Positions 27,765 to 36,778 of a DNA stretch of 64,000 bases are shown in pieces. Source of the stretch: Sulfitobacter sp. F26204. Lineage in GTDB: Bacteria; Pseudomonadota; Alphaproteobacteria; Rhodobacterales; Rhodobacteraceae. The notes under the pieces are model-generated. The model saw only the letters and a list, made by a program, of their open reading frames with translations. It searched no databases and was not told the origin of the DNA. Position 1 is the first letter of the stretch; every line of letters starts with the position of its first letter. The stretch spans positions 434,001-498,000 of the forward strand of contig NZ_JAPMLQ010000001.1 of NCBI RefSeq assembly GCF_026410305.1. Reading direction: 5' to 3'. Made by a program: the position numbers and the translations under genes.

Positions 27765-28757
27765 ATGGACACATCCGCTGCGCCACCAAAGCTCTATGCC
27801 TTTCTGTTGATCCCCGGTTTTTCGACCTTGGGGTTCGCGTCTGCATTGGATTGCCTGGCTCTGGCCAATCATCATCCTTCCGGACGTCAGTTTTACCGAT
27901 GGCGACTTCTGTCTGAAGACGGAAGATCTGTCGCGGCCTATAACAATGTCAGAATCGAAACCGATACTGGATTGACTGAGCTTGAGCGCAACGAAACCCT
28001 GATCGTCTGTGCCGGGGAAAATGCCGGACGTGGCAGCACCAGAGCAGTATTGAACTGGCTGCGCCGCGAAACCCGCAAGGGCATGGACTTTGGTGCCTTG
28101 TCGTCAGGCACCTATATATTGGCCTTGGCCGGTTTAATCGGAGGCAAGCGAGTGACGACACATTGGGAATACAAAACAGCGCTCGCCGAGATGCTACCCG
28201 ATGTAATCATGGAGGATACCCTGTATTCGGTCGATGGTCGCGTTTTTACATCCGCAGGCGGGGCGGCATCGATGGATCTGATGTTGCACCGCGTAGGTTG
28301 CGATTACGGCAATGAGATTGCCACATGGGTAGCGGACCAGATGGTCTACCATGCGCCACGCGTGCAATCACAGGGGCAACGCCTGTCCCAGCGGTCCCGA
28401 CCTGAAGTGCGCAATGCCAAACTATTGCTGGCCATTCAGATCATGGAAAACAACCTGGAAGATCCGCTGCGCCCGGATGAAATTGCCACGCTGGTCAAAT
28501 TGTCCACGCGACAGCTCGAAAGGTTGTTCGCACGATATTTATTCACCTCCCCCAAGCGGTACTATCTGCACCTCCGACTGGACAAAGCCCGCAACCTGCT
28601 GCGCCAGACTGATCTCAGCGTAACCGATGTCTGCGTGGCCTGTGGCTTTAAATCGCTGTCACATTTTTCCAAAAGCTACCGGGCGGCCTATGGCAATCCT
28701 CCCGGCACAGAAGCCTCCGACGGCAAGGTTCTTTGGTCAGGGAAAGACAAGCGTTAG
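27765..28757 (+). CDS. GlxA-type AraC family transcriptional regulator
   Basis: 330 residues. The N-terminal domain is a DJ-1/PfpI-like amidotransferase fold (FLLIPGFSTLGFASALDCLA; FGALSSGTYILALAGLIGGK, where the nucleophile Cys of the enzymes is replaced by Ser). The C-terminal pair of AraC helix-turn-helices spans about 220-315 (LVKLSTRQLERLFARYL; VTDVCVACGFKSLSHFSKSY). Relatives such as GbdR control betaine and amine use, so the demethylase-like gene at 7-9 kb is a possible link, though distant. It converges with the methyltransferase gene with one base between. Confidence 0.87.
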   Translation: MDTSAAPPKLYAFLLIPGFSTLGFASALDCLALANHHPSGRQFYRWRLLSEDGRSVAAYNNVRIETDTGLTELERNETLIVCAGENAGRGSTRAVLNWLRRETRKGMDFGALSSGTYILALAGLIGGKRVTTHWEYKTALAEMLPDVIMEDTLYSVDGRVFTSAGGAASMDLMLHRVGCDYGNEIATWVADQMVYHAPRVQSQGQRLSQRSRPEVRNAKLLLAIQIMENNLEDPLRPDEIATLVKLSTRQLERLFARYLFTSPKRYYLHLRLDKARNLLRQTDLSVTDVCVACGFKSLSHFSKSYRAAYGNPPGTEASDGKVLWSGKDKR

Positions 28758-28758
28758 G

Positions 28759-29385
28759 CTATCGCTTCCTGAACACAGCAATATGCGCCTTGTCATGTTT
28801 GTGCGATGCCTCGGTTTTGGGTCCGTAAATATCGACTATGCGATGTTCCAAATCCTCAATATCCGCCTCTAACAAGGAAAACTTTTCCGAAAACCCCCGT
28901 GCTTCGAAATGCTCTGCATTGATCGACAGGACAAAGAGGGCGCCCCGCCGTCCCAGTCTGATCACCTCGTTCAACGCTTCGGGGCCGACATGGCCATGGG
29001 TGAATGTCCCGGAACTGACAATCGCGTCATAGGTACCCGTTGCAATATCCAGCGGCCCTGTCAGATCACCAAGAAATGTGTCTCTATATATACCTTTTTC
29101 GGCCGCTATCGCCAACATATCCGGCGAAATATCCAGGGCATCCATTGTCAGTTGCACGTTGCGTGACACATATTGCGCGACCAACCCAGTGCCAGCACCG
29201 AGGTCCAACACCACCCCTTGTCCGTCAAACATCTCGATCAGTATTGTCGCCACGATTTGCGGCAAACGATAATCCATATTTTTGGCAAAGCCGTCATCAT
29301 AGGTATCCGCCCAGTCTGCATATAGCCGCTGGTTGTCCGCCGGTGTTTCAAGCGCATAGGCCGTTTCAAGGTCCGGATCATTCAT
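28759..29385 (-). CDS. Class I SAM-dependent methyltransferase
   Basis: 208 residues. Motif I is VVLDLGAGTGLVAQYV (about 73-88), followed by ALDISPDMLAIAAEKGIY for motif II, and AIVSSGTFTHGHVG is the post-I acidic region and motif. The N-terminus YADWADTYDDGF is usual in this group of small-molecule methyltransferases. The substrate is unknown. It follows the glutathione peroxidase gene by 39 bp and may be in its operon. Confidence 0.82.
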   Translation of the reverse strand: MNDPDLETAYALETPADNQRLYADWADTYDDGFAKNMDYRLPQIVATILIEMFDGQGVVLDLGAGTGLVAQYVSRNVQLTMDALDISPDMLAIAAEKGIYRDTFLGDLTGPLDIATGTYDAIVSSGTFTHGHVGPEALNEVIRLGRRGALFVLSINAEHFEARGFSEKFSLLEADIEDLEHRIVDIYGPKTEASHKHDKAHIAVFRKR

Positions 29386-29424
29386 CGCAGGTTCCTTTTT
29401 GCGACAAAGCCTAACGCGGTAACT

Positions 29425-29943
29425 TCATTTCAACAACGGTTCGATCACGTTCAGTATTGTACGTGATTGCGGTTTGACCGTCGCTCCCCAGGTGCCAAGT
29501 ACCGCACCCTCCGGTCCAATCAGAACTTTGTTGAAGTTCCAGCGGGGCACAAACCCGGTTTCTTTCTGGATCGCCTTGTAAAAGGGGTGCGCCTTTGCGC
29601 CCTTGACGTGCGTAATGTCCGCCATCGGCAGGTCAAGCCCAAAGGAAATCTCGCAAAACGTCTTGATCTCGGCACCGTTGGCGAGTTCCTGATTGAAATC
29701 ATCCGAAGGCACAGCAAGAACAACCAATCCCCGGCCTTTGAAGGTGTCATATAACGCCTGCAGTCCAGCATATTGCCCCGTGAATCCGCATTGCGAGGCG
29801 GTGTTCACCACCAATACGGGTTGCCCCGCCCATTGGCCTAGGTTCAAGGTGCCCCCATCGATATTCGCAAATGTCATATCGCGCGGCACGGCCGCCGCAT
29901 TTGTCCCTATGACGGCAAGGACGAGTCCGAAAATCCAATGCAT
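29425..29943 (-). CDS. Glutathione peroxidase family protein, exported
   Basis: 172 residues. A signal peptide ([20 protein letters not shown], cleavage near 18-20) is followed by the thioredoxin-like peroxidase core: [12 protein letters not shown] has the peroxidatic Cys, with Gln (in DDFNQELA) and Trp-Asn ([10 protein letters not shown]) completing the site. Export points to peroxide defence in the periplasm, which fits the divergent msrBA genes that repair oxidised methionine. The Cys rather than selenocysteine form is usual in bacteria. Confidence 0.9.
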   Translation of the reverse strand: MHWIFGLVLAVIGTNAAAVPRDMTFANIDGGTLNLGQWAGQPVLVVNTASQCGFTGQYAGLQALYDTFKGRGLVVLAVPSDDFNQELANGAEIKTFCEISFGLDLPMADITHVKGAKAHPFYKAIQKETGFVPRWNFNKVLIGPEGAVLGTWGATVKPQSRTILNVIEPLLK

Positions 29944-30081
29944 ATCCTATTCCCCTTATCGCTATTTCCTGCCGAACTCACGCAATCCGATCACATGAAG
30001 TTGCACAGATACCAGAAACCCTTTGAATTCCATGATAGCACCCCATCTTATAAAACAAATAAACGCGCCAAGGAGGACGTC

Positions 30082-30525
30082 ATGTCAAAATACGAAAAAC
30101 GCGCAGAGGTGGTCGCAAGCCTTTCGCCCGAAGAATATCACGTCACGCAGGAAAGCGGCACGGAACGCCCCGGCACGGGCAAGTTGCTTGGCAACAAGGA
30201 ACCCGGCATATATGTGGATATCGTAACCGGAGAACCGCTGTTTGCGTCGGCCGACAAATACGAAAGCGGCTGTGGCTGGCCCAGTTTCACCAAGGCAATT
30301 GAAAACGTCACAGAACACCAGGACGTATCTTTGGGCATGGTCCGCACCGAAGTGCGCAGCAAACACGGCGACAGCCACCTTGGCCATGTCTTTCCCGACG
30401 GCCCGCCAGACCGCGGGGGGCTGCGTTATTGCATCAACTCGGCCTCATTGCGTTTTGTCCATCGCGACGACATGGTTGACGAAGGATATGGCGATTACTT
30501 CAACCAGGTGGAGGACGTGACATGA
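30082..30525 (+). CDS. msrB: Peptide-methionine (R)-S-oxide reductase
   Basis: 147 residues from the ATG at 30082 with a perfect AAGGAGG site. Reduces the R form of methionine sulfoxide. GCGWPSF (63-69) and [11 protein letters not shown] with catalytic Cys117 are intact, and [10 protein letters not shown] is the family core. The two CxxC zinc pairs found in many MsrB proteins are absent (the second is replaced in [11 protein letters not shown]), a known zinc-free variant. The stop overlaps the msrA start by 4 bp, so the two are coupled. Confidence 0.94.
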   Translation: MSKYEKRAEVVASLSPEEYHVTQESGTERPGTGKLLGNKEPGIYVDIVTGEPLFASADKYESGCGWPSFTKAIENVTEHQDVSLGMVRTEVRSKHGDSHLGHVFPDGPPDRGGLRYCINSASLRFVHRDDMVDEGYGDYFNQVEDVT

Positions 30526-31031
30526 CAACCGAACGTGCAGTATTGGCTGGGGGATGTTTCTGGGGCATGCAGGATCTGATCCGCAAACGTCCCGGCGTAA
30601 TTTCGACACGAGTCGGATATTCAGGCGGTGATGTGCCCAACGCCACTTATCGCGATCATGGCACCCATGCAGAAGCGATTGAGGTGATCTTTGATCCGAC
30701 GGTCACCTCCTACCGTGAACAGCTTGAATTCTTCTTTCAGATTCATGACCCGACGACACTCAACCGGCAGGGCAATGACCGCGGGATGAGCTACCGTTCT
30801 GCGATTTATTATGAAAATGAAAATCAGAAAGCCATCGCAGTGGACACGATTGCCGATGTAGAGGCATCAGGACACTGGCCCGGAAAGGTCGTGACCGAAG
30901 TTGAACCGGTTGGCGATTTCTGGGAGGCCGAGCCAGAGCATCAGGATTATCTGGAGCGTATCCCGAACGGTTATACCTGTCATTTTCCTCGTGCCGACTG
31001 GACCCTCCCCAAACGAACAGCCGCAGAATAA
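30522..31031 (+). CDS. msrA: Peptide-methionine (S)-S-oxide reductase
   Basis: 169 residues. Reduces the S form of methionine sulfoxide. GGCFWGMQD has the catalytic Cys12; [20 protein letters not shown] and [20 protein letters not shown] are the usual conserved segments. Coupled to msrB by the ATGA overlap, so both epimers are dealt with together. The end meets the convergent oxoprolinase-like gene across a GC-rich hairpin. Confidence 0.95.
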   Translation: MTTERAVLAGGCFWGMQDLIRKRPGVISTRVGYSGGDVPNATYRDHGTHAEAIEVIFDPTVTSYREQLEFFFQIHDPTTLNRQGNDRGMSYRSAIYYENENQKAIAVDTIADVEASGHWPGKVVTEVEPVGDFWEAEPEHQDYLERIPNGYTCHFPRADWTLPKRTAAE

Positions 31032-31038
31032 GGTCTGA

Positions 31039-31056
31039 GGCGGGGAGAACCCCGCC
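31039..31056. terminator. GC-rich hairpin between convergent msrA and oxoprolinase-like genes
   Basis: GGCGGGG and CCCCGCC with an AGAA loop. No T-run follows on either strand, so termination is likely but unproven. The right arm touches the stop codon of the minus-strand gene. Confidence 0.6.
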
Positions 31057-33062
31057 TAGCCAACTGCAATGCGTGGTCTGCCCGTCGCCTCAACTGTGAT
31101 GGTCGCTTCGATGAAAACCCTGCGCGACTCCACGCCGGCACTGCGGGCGTCGCGCGTTACGCTAACTTGGATGTCGATCGCTCCTGCGGCTTCTGCTTCG
31201 GCGACAGCTTTGCTGCGCAAATTTGTCTCTAACAAAGCCAATGCAGCCTTTTGATCGCCAAAATCCTGGGGCCCCTCTGCCAGATGGGCACGGTATTTTC
31301 CCTCACTGGGTGAGGTGACGGTGCCCGTATGCCGCATCGTTACCCGCCCCACGACGGCACCAATCGCATTGGCGACCCCCGCATGGATGGGCAGGATCAT
31401 CTCGCAATTCAGCAATGCCCCAACAGCCGGATAATAAGAGGGTGCCGAGGCACCCAGGCCCACAACAGCGGTATTCAAACCAGCTTCGACCCTGACCAGA
31501 CCTGTTTGTCTGGACATGCCGCGCAGCATCAATTCATGCCGCGCCAGAATTTCCGGTGATTGGTTATATGGCGTTTCTTCTTCGCCAAAAGCAGTCTCTA
31601 ACAAGGCCAATGCCGTCTGATGTGTCAGCTGGTCGATGATCATTCTGGCCACATTGTCTTCGGAGTTCGACAGGACATTCCCCGACCCTGTCCGCCGCCG
31701 CCCGAAAAGTTGCAATGCCTTGCGGGCCGCACCGGCATCCCATTCCATCACACGGCCCAACACATGGCTGGCATCCGATGGCGTCACACCTGCGTCCTGC
31801 ACCAACCCACGTTCCACCAGGCGATTGAGTGCACCCTGTTCGATACGTGCACGCAATATTTCACCGCGCGGATGTATCCCGATGCCGATCCGATCCAATA
31901 AAGCCGCTTCGCGGGCTCCGATTCCTTCGCGGCTGACCCCCTGTACCGCTCGCACAAAGCGTCCGTCATGCTCTCCGGGGGTAACAGATCGCAACTGCTT
32001 ATCCAGTGCTGCATGCACTACATCGGGGGCTTCCAGAGCGATTAATGACACGGGCAGCACACGCTTGGGGCCCAGAGTTACGCCTCCCTGCAGGCCTTCG
32101 GAAATGAAATGTACTTCGCTGTCTCCCCCCAGACCGGTCGTGCGCATCGCGACCGCTTCGACCATAGTGCGATAGGGCCCGACGCGCGCGCCGGCTGGAT
32201 CGATCTTGGGCCGCCCGTCCTTGAGCAGGGCAACATCCGTCGTTGTACCGCCAATATCACTGACCAGGGCGTGATCCGCGCCCGTCAGCCACCGGGCCCC
32301 GACAATTGATGCCGCCGGACCACTCAGGATCGTTTCGATTGGCCGCTCACGGGCTTGGTCAGAGGAAATCAACGCGCCGTCTCCGCGCACGACCATCAGC
32401 GGTGCGGCTATGTCCAGATCTTTCAAGGTATCCTCGGCGCGGCCGATCAGCGCTTCGATCATGCCGATCAAACGGGCGTTCAATACAGCCGTCAACGCTC
32501 GTTTTGGGCCATTTAGCCTGGCTGACAGTTGGTGGGATGCAGAAATGGGGCAACCGGTAATTTCCGCGATCAATTCTGCCGCCCGCACCTCGTGGGCCGG
32601 GTTTCGCGTGGCAAATTGGCTGGCCACGGCAAAGCTGCTTACCTCCCCTTTGCAGCGGTCCAGAAAGGCTCTCAGCCCGCTTTCATCCAGGGGGGTAGCC
32701 TCGCCGCCGGAATGGCTATGACCCCCTTCCAGAACCACATAGGGATCACCCTTGAGCGCATCGGCCAATCCATGCCCTTGCAAGTCCTTTTCGCGGAAGC
32801 CGATATATACCAGCGCAACACGTCCGCCCTGGCCTTCAACCAAGGCGTTGGTCGCCAATGTAGTTGATAAAGAAGCAAGGGCAATCTGCGCGGGGTCCAC
32901 TGCCGCTTCGCCCAGAACGGCACGCACTGCCGCCCCGATTCCAATCGCCAGATCATGCCGTGTCGTCAATGCCTTCGCAGAGGCAATAACTGTTTCTTCA
33001 TCTCGAACCAGCACGGCGTCAGTATATGTGCCGCCCGTATCCACACCCAAAAGCAAGGCCAT
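31056..33062 (-). CDS. Hydantoinase A/oxoprolinase family protein
   Basis: 668 residues from the ATG at 33062, with AAGGAG upstream. The two actin-like ATP-binding domains show LLGVDTGGTYTDAVLV at the start and ALVSDIGGTTTDVALLKDGR near the middle (about 260). The family opens cyclic amides such as hydantoins or 5-oxoproline with ATP. The usual HyuB partner is not adjacent, so either this is a stand-alone form or the partner is elsewhere. Substrate unknown. Confidence 0.85.
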   Translation of the reverse strand: MALLLGVDTGGTYTDAVLVRDEETVIASAKALTTRHDLAIGIGAAVRAVLGEAAVDPAQIALASLSTTLATNALVEGQGGRVALVYIGFREKDLQGHGLADALKGDPYVVLEGGHSHSGGEATPLDESGLRAFLDRCKGEVSSFAVASQFATRNPAHEVRAAELIAEITGCPISASHQLSARLNGPKRALTAVLNARLIGMIEALIGRAEDTLKDLDIAAPLMVVRGDGALISSDQARERPIETILSGPAASIVGARWLTGADHALVSDIGGTTTDVALLKDGRPKIDPAGARVGPYRTMVEAVAMRTTGLGGDSEVHFISEGLQGGVTLGPKRVLPVSLIALEAPDVVHAALDKQLRSVTPGEHDGRFVRAVQGVSREGIGAREAALLDRIGIGIHPRGEILRARIEQGALNRLVERGLVQDAGVTPSDASHVLGRVMEWDAGAARKALQLFGRRRTGSGNVLSNSEDNVARMIIDQLTHQTALALLETAFGEEETPYNQSPEILARHELMLRGMSRQTGLVRVEAGLNTAVVGLGASAPSYYPAVGALLNCEMILPIHAGVANAIGAVVGRVTMRHTGTVTSPSEGKYRAHLAEGPQDFGDQKAALALLETNLRSKAVAEAEAAGAIDIQVSVTRDARSAGVESRRVFIEATITVEATGRPRIAVG

Positions 33063-33126
33063 GAGGATCTCCTTCATTCCTGTTCCGGCAATGACGCCCC
33101 ACACAAAGCTGGCGTGCCCCGTTGCA

Positions 33127-34155
33127 TCACCCTTGGGGCAATTGTCCTACCGCCCAACGCGCCGCATCGGCAACGGCTGCATCAGGGTCACTGCACAAGC
33201 TTTGTGCCGTTTCCCGCAAGGAGGCCAGCCCCGAATTCCCGATGGCGTATAGAACATTGCGCACAAAGCGGTCCCGGCCGATCCGTTTGACCGGTGACCC
33301 GGAGAACCGCAGTCGGAAGGCGGCATCGTCCAACATCGCAAGCTCCGACAGATCCGATGCCTCGACGCCCGCGCCGTGATAGCGCAGGTCGCTCGCCTTG
33401 ACTGCAAACTTGTTCCAGGGACAAACCGCCAGACAATCATCACAGCCATAGATCCTGTTGCCAAGCTTGGTACGAAGGGCAGGTTCGACCGGTCCTTTGA
33501 ATTCGATTGTCAGATAAGAAATACAGCGCCGTGGGTCCAGCCGATAAGGCTCGGGAAAGGCATTTGTCGGGCAAATATCCTGACAAGCAGTGCAAGACCC
33601 GCAATGGTCCACTTCCGCGGGATCGGCGTCCAGGTGCAATGTCGTAAAAATAGACCCTAAAAAGGCCCAGTTCCCCCAATCCCGGCTTAGAACGTTGGTA
33701 TGTTTTCCTTGCCAGCCAAGGCCTGCTGCCTGCGCCAGCGCCTTTTCAGGCACCGGTGCAGTATCTACGAAAACTTTTACTTCGCAGGTTTCCTGTTCGA
33801 TTAACCAGCGCGCCAGTCGTTTGAGGCGCTTCTTGACGATATCATGATAATCGCGTCCCTGCGCATAGACGGATACGGCACCTTTCTCGGGGTGATCCAG
33901 AACGGCCAAAGGATCCTGCTCAGGTGCATAGGATTCTGCCAACATGATGACCGATCGCGCCTCTGGCCACAAAGCTGCGGGATTCCCGCGCCAGGCCATC
34001 CGTTGTTCCATCCATGCCATCTGTCCGTGAAAACCAGCCTCTACAAAGGCCGAAAGCCGCGCCGGCATTTCAGGCACATCCCAGGGACGGCATACCCGCG
34101 CGGCGACGAATCCCTCACTCAGAGCTTGTGAAACCAAACGTGCTTTCAGGTCCAT
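33127..34155 (-). CDS. queG: Epoxyqueuosine reductase
   Basis: 342 residues from the ATG at 34155, directly after the 27-bp element; the frame to 34185 lies inside that element. The enzyme reduces epoxyqueuosine to queuosine in tRNA and needs cobalamin and two 4Fe-4S clusters. The ferredoxin-like part has [16 protein letters not shown] and later [11 protein letters not shown]; the C-terminus has HEAT-like repeats ([17 protein letters not shown]). The window's cobO supplies a step of cobalamin synthesis. It lies 66 bp after the GST gene on the same strand. Confidence 0.95.
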   Translation of the reverse strand: MDLKARLVSQALSEGFVAARVCRPWDVPEMPARLSAFVEAGFHGQMAWMEQRMAWRGNPAALWPEARSVIMLAESYAPEQDPLAVLDHPEKGAVSVYAQGRDYHDIVKKRLKRLARWLIEQETCEVKVFVDTAPVPEKALAQAAGLGWQGKHTNVLSRDWGNWAFLGSIFTTLHLDADPAEVDHCGSCTACQDICPTNAFPEPYRLDPRRCISYLTIEFKGPVEPALRTKLGNRIYGCDDCLAVCPWNKFAVKASDLRYHGAGVEASDLSELAMLDDAAFRLRFSGSPVKRIGRDRFVRNVLYAIGNSGLASLRETAQSLCSDPDAAVADAARWAVGQLPQG

Positions 34156-34182
34156 TCTCTTTTTGGCCTTATATACCGTCCG
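34156..34182 (-). repeat. 27-bp element shared with 15316-15342 (copy 2)
   Basis: On the minus strand it reads CGGACGGTATATAAGGCC...AAAAAGAGA and runs straight into the queG ATG at 34155. It is identical over all 27 bases to the copy upstream of xseB. Here its purine-rich end acts as the ribosome site region of queG. See copy 1. Confidence 0.7.
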
Positions 34183-34221
34183 CACTCTCGAACATGCGCT
34201 GGAACCAGCGTGGGGCGACAG

Positions 34222-34887
34222 TCAGAAATCCAGATCATTGTAATGCTTGGGTGGCGGGAAGCCCGGCACCTGATCTGCCAGGAGAGACCGAAAGGCGGGA
34301 CGTGATTTGATCTTGGCGTACCAGTCCTTGACAACTTCCGAACGGTTCCAATCCACGTCGGAAATATAATCCAGCGAAGATAAATGTGCCGCTGCGGCAA
34401 AATCGGCCAATGTCATTTTGTCACCTGCCAGCCAGCGCCGATGATCCAAAAGCCATGTCATGTAGTCCAGATGGTATTTGATCGCCTTGGCACCTGCCTT
34501 GACGTTTTTACTATCTGGATACCCTTGCTTCATGATCTTTTTGTTGACCCGTTCATACAGGAGTTTCGACGTGACTTCGGAATGAAATTTGTCATCGAAC
34601 CAGCTGACAAGCCTGCGTACTTCCAACCGCTGCAAGGAATCAGAAGGCAGCAATGACGGCTCTGGCCGGGTCTCTTCGATAAATTCGCAAATCGCTGCGC
34701 TCTCTGTCATGATGACACCGTCAAGCCGTAGTACAGGTACTTTCCCCGCCGGATTGCGGCGCAGGAAATCAGGGTCTTCTTCCCAATACTTTTCCTCTAC
34801 CAGTTCCACCTCGATCTTCTTTTCAGCAAGGCTCAACCGAACCTTACGGCAGAAAGGGGACAGAGGGACGTGGAATAGGCGCGCCAT
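34222..34887 (-). CDS. Glutathione S-transferase family protein
   Basis: 221 residues. LFHVPLSPFCRKVRLSLAEK has the N-terminal Ser/Cys region, NPAGKVPVLRLDG the cis-Pro loop and TESAAICEFIEE the following turn. The C-terminal helical half has WLDHRRWLAGDKMTLADFAA-like spacing, the usual N-cap and hydrophobic staple region. It is larger than, and not a copy of, the GST at 1.2 kb. Substrate unknown; it may share a transcript with queG. Confidence 0.87.
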   Translation of the reverse strand: MARLFHVPLSPFCRKVRLSLAEKKIEVELVEEKYWEEDPDFLRRNPAGKVPVLRLDGVIMTESAAICEFIEETRPEPSLLPSDSLQRLEVRRLVSWFDDKFHSEVTSKLLYERVNKKIMKQGYPDSKNVKAGAKAIKYHLDYMTWLLDHRRWLAGDKMTLADFAAAAHLSSLDYISDVDWNRSEVVKDWYAKIKSRPAFRSLLADQVPGFPPPKHYNDLDF

Positions 34888-34944
34888 TGGAAAAACTCAT
34901 GTTGAAGAGACGATAATCATCCATGCCTGCTTACGTAGCGCAAT

Positions 34945-35670
34945 TCAACTCTGGAAACAATTTGCACGACCATCCGCGCGAATGGTCGCCGCTCCCGCTC
35001 GCACCTGGCGGGCACGCTTCAGTACGAAGTTGCTGGGCTGCGACGCGGATCGCGTTTTGGGAGAGGGCAGGATCGCCGCCAGCCGCGCCGCTTGGGTCGC
35101 CGTCAGATCAGCCGCGGAAACGCCGAAATAATGTCTGCTCGCGGCTTCCACGCCGAAAATACCTTCATCGAATTCGGCGATATTCAGGTAAACTTCGATA
35201 ATACGTCGTTTAGACCAGATCGCTTCGACCAGGGGTGTAATCAATGCTTCGGCGGCTTTGCGCACCCACAAGCGCCCGTGCCACAAATACACATTCTTGA
35301 CTGTTTGCTGACTGATGGTTGAGGCACCGCGCGATGAACCCTGTTCAATCGCCAGTTTGATCGCAACGATGTCGAAACCCCAATGCTGGCAAAAATTTGC
35401 ATCCTCTGCCGCGACCACAGAGCGCGCCATCACCGGGGCGACGCGATCAAGAGATACCCATGTCTGCTTAACGCCGCCCAACCGACGCGCTTCGGTAAAC
35501 ATATATGTTGTCGTAGGTGGGTTGATCACCGCACCCAGCACAACCAGCGCAACAACCAACAGGAATACAACCGAGATTACCCGCAAAACCCAGCGCCGCA
35601 GCCGCTTTCGCATGGGGAGTTTCGCCAGTTTCTTCTGTTTGGGTTTTGTTTTTTTTGTCGCCCGCGCCAT
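34945..35670 (-). CDS. mtgA: Monofunctional biosynthetic peptidoglycan transglycosylase
   Basis: 241 residues. A basic N-terminus and one membrane helix (about 29-50) are followed by a GT51 domain: VVAAEDANFCQHWGFD contains the catalytic Glu, GASTISQQTVKNVYLW the second conserved block and RIIEVYLNIAEFDEGIFGVE the third. It polymerises lipid II into glycan strands at the outer face of the inner membrane. No transpeptidase domain follows. uppP, which recycles the lipid carrier, is in the same window. Confidence 0.95.
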   Translation of the reverse strand: MARATKKTKPKQKKLAKLPMRKRLRRWVLRVISVVFLLVVALVVLGAVINPPTTTYMFTEARRLGGVKQTWVSLDRVAPVMARSVVAAEDANFCQHWGFDIVAIKLAIEQGSSRGASTISQQTVKNVYLWHGRLWVRKAAEALITPLVEAIWSKRRIIEVYLNIAEFDEGIFGVEAASRHYFGVSAADLTATQAARLAAILPSPKTRSASQPSNFVLKRARQVRAGAATIRADGRANCFQS

Positions 35671-35724
35671 GTGACAGCTATAGAGTGACGGAAGTGTTTT
35701 GTGAACGCCAATCAGACAGAACCA

Positions 35725-36639
35725 TCAAGCTGCCAGTAGCGCCGCTTCGAACCGGCCCAGGACCGGGCGTGCCGTTGTCCAGCAGCTCGGCTCAGTTGTG
35801 GCCAGGTGTGGATACAACATCAGCATTTCTGTCATCACCGGATCGTCACCAGCACTTTGGGCTGGCCCCGCAAAGTAACTTTCCGAAGGGACACCCTGTC
35901 CGAAGACAATCTGATGCGCATCGAACATCAAATGGATATAACGTACCTCACCCCCCGTCACCTGGCGTATCGTATCTCCATTCACCAGGTGTTTCGCAGC
36001 GACAAGCACCTCGTGTTGACCGAAATACAGTTCTGCCTGCCAGCCGGTGACAAGTATGCGGTGTTGCGGTGACACGCAGAGCGGGGCGTCATTCCCTATG
36101 CTGCCGGGATCAAACTGGATGGGCGCAAAAACACCGGCAGCACGAAAGCTGTTGTCCAGAATTTTTCGGATTGCTTGTGGCCCTTGGTCCAGTGTCGTCA
36201 CCATATCGCCGATCAACAGATCTTCGATCAGGCGCCCTCCGGCAGGGGTTTCGATCATGGTTCCCGGTGTGAAACACGTCGGCCCGAAACTGCCAACAGG
36301 TGTCTGTGTCGCGGTTGTTACAAATGTCGAACTGACAAAAGTGCCATTCTGCAACACCTGCCCGTCTGTCGGCGTAAAGACAGGTGTGCCACTGGCAAGG
36401 TAAAACGTAACACCCGTATAGGTAATGTTGCCGACTCCCGGAACATTGACCGTCAGCGTGTCATTTGGCCAGACCTGAGAGATGGCCACACCGTTAAAGG
36501 TATCTCCGGTACCGGTCTCAATGTTGCCGTCGTCATCCTCATCAACAAATTCGACCCGTGAAAACGTCAGCGCAGTGCCGACCGCAGGAGGTGCGCCGGG
36601 ATCAACGGAAAAGAACTGGTCTTCGTATGCCGTAGGCAT
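35725..36639 (-). CDS. Hint-domain protein with an unknown N-terminal part
   Basis: 304 residues. From Cys122 the sequence CFTPGTMIETPAGGRLIEDL, then GDMVTTLDQGPQAIRKI and later SPQHRILVTGW, is the Hint fold of hedgehog/intein-type self-processing proteins, common in roseobacters. The first 121 residues are acidic and Gly/Thr-rich with no recognised domain, and no clear signal peptide is seen. In known Hint proteins the Cys starts an N-S acyl shift that frees the upstream part. The target here is unknown. It lies about 140 bp after gltB on the same strand. Confidence 0.78.
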   Translation of the reverse strand: MPTAYEDQFFSVDPGAPPAVGTALTFSRVEFVDEDDDGNIETGTGDTFNGVAISQVWPNDTLTVNVPGVGNITYTGVTFYLASGTPVFTPTDGQVLQNGTFVSSTFVTTATQTPVGSFGPTCFTPGTMIETPAGGRLIEDLLIGDMVTTLDQGPQAIRKILDNSFRAAGVFAPIQFDPGSIGNDAPLCVSPQHRILVTGWQAELYFGQHEVLVAAKHLVNGDTIRQVTGGEVRYIHLMFDAHQIVFGQGVPSESYFAGPAQSAGDDPVMTEMLMLYPHLATTEPSCWTTARPVLGRFEAALLAA

Positions 36640-36703
36640 TGCCGCAAACCCCGATGTTTCAACAATCAGGGTTTGCAGGAGTAATTGGTGCTGAATATGG
36701 CAA

Positions 36704-36729
36704 CAATTTAGTCAATTACGTCTAAATTG
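36704..36729. repeat. 8-bp perfect inverted repeat between gltB and the Hint gene
   Basis: CAATTTAG at 36704-36711 and CTAAATTG at 36722-36729 with 10 bases between. It lies 50 bases past the gltB stop and 65 before the Hint start. AT-rich arms without a T-run argue for an operator or promoter element rather than a terminator. Confidence 0.4.
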
Positions 36730-36778
36730 CGCACTGACAGCGTGGCCTGACCAAAGGGTTTCTTTGATCAGCCCATGA

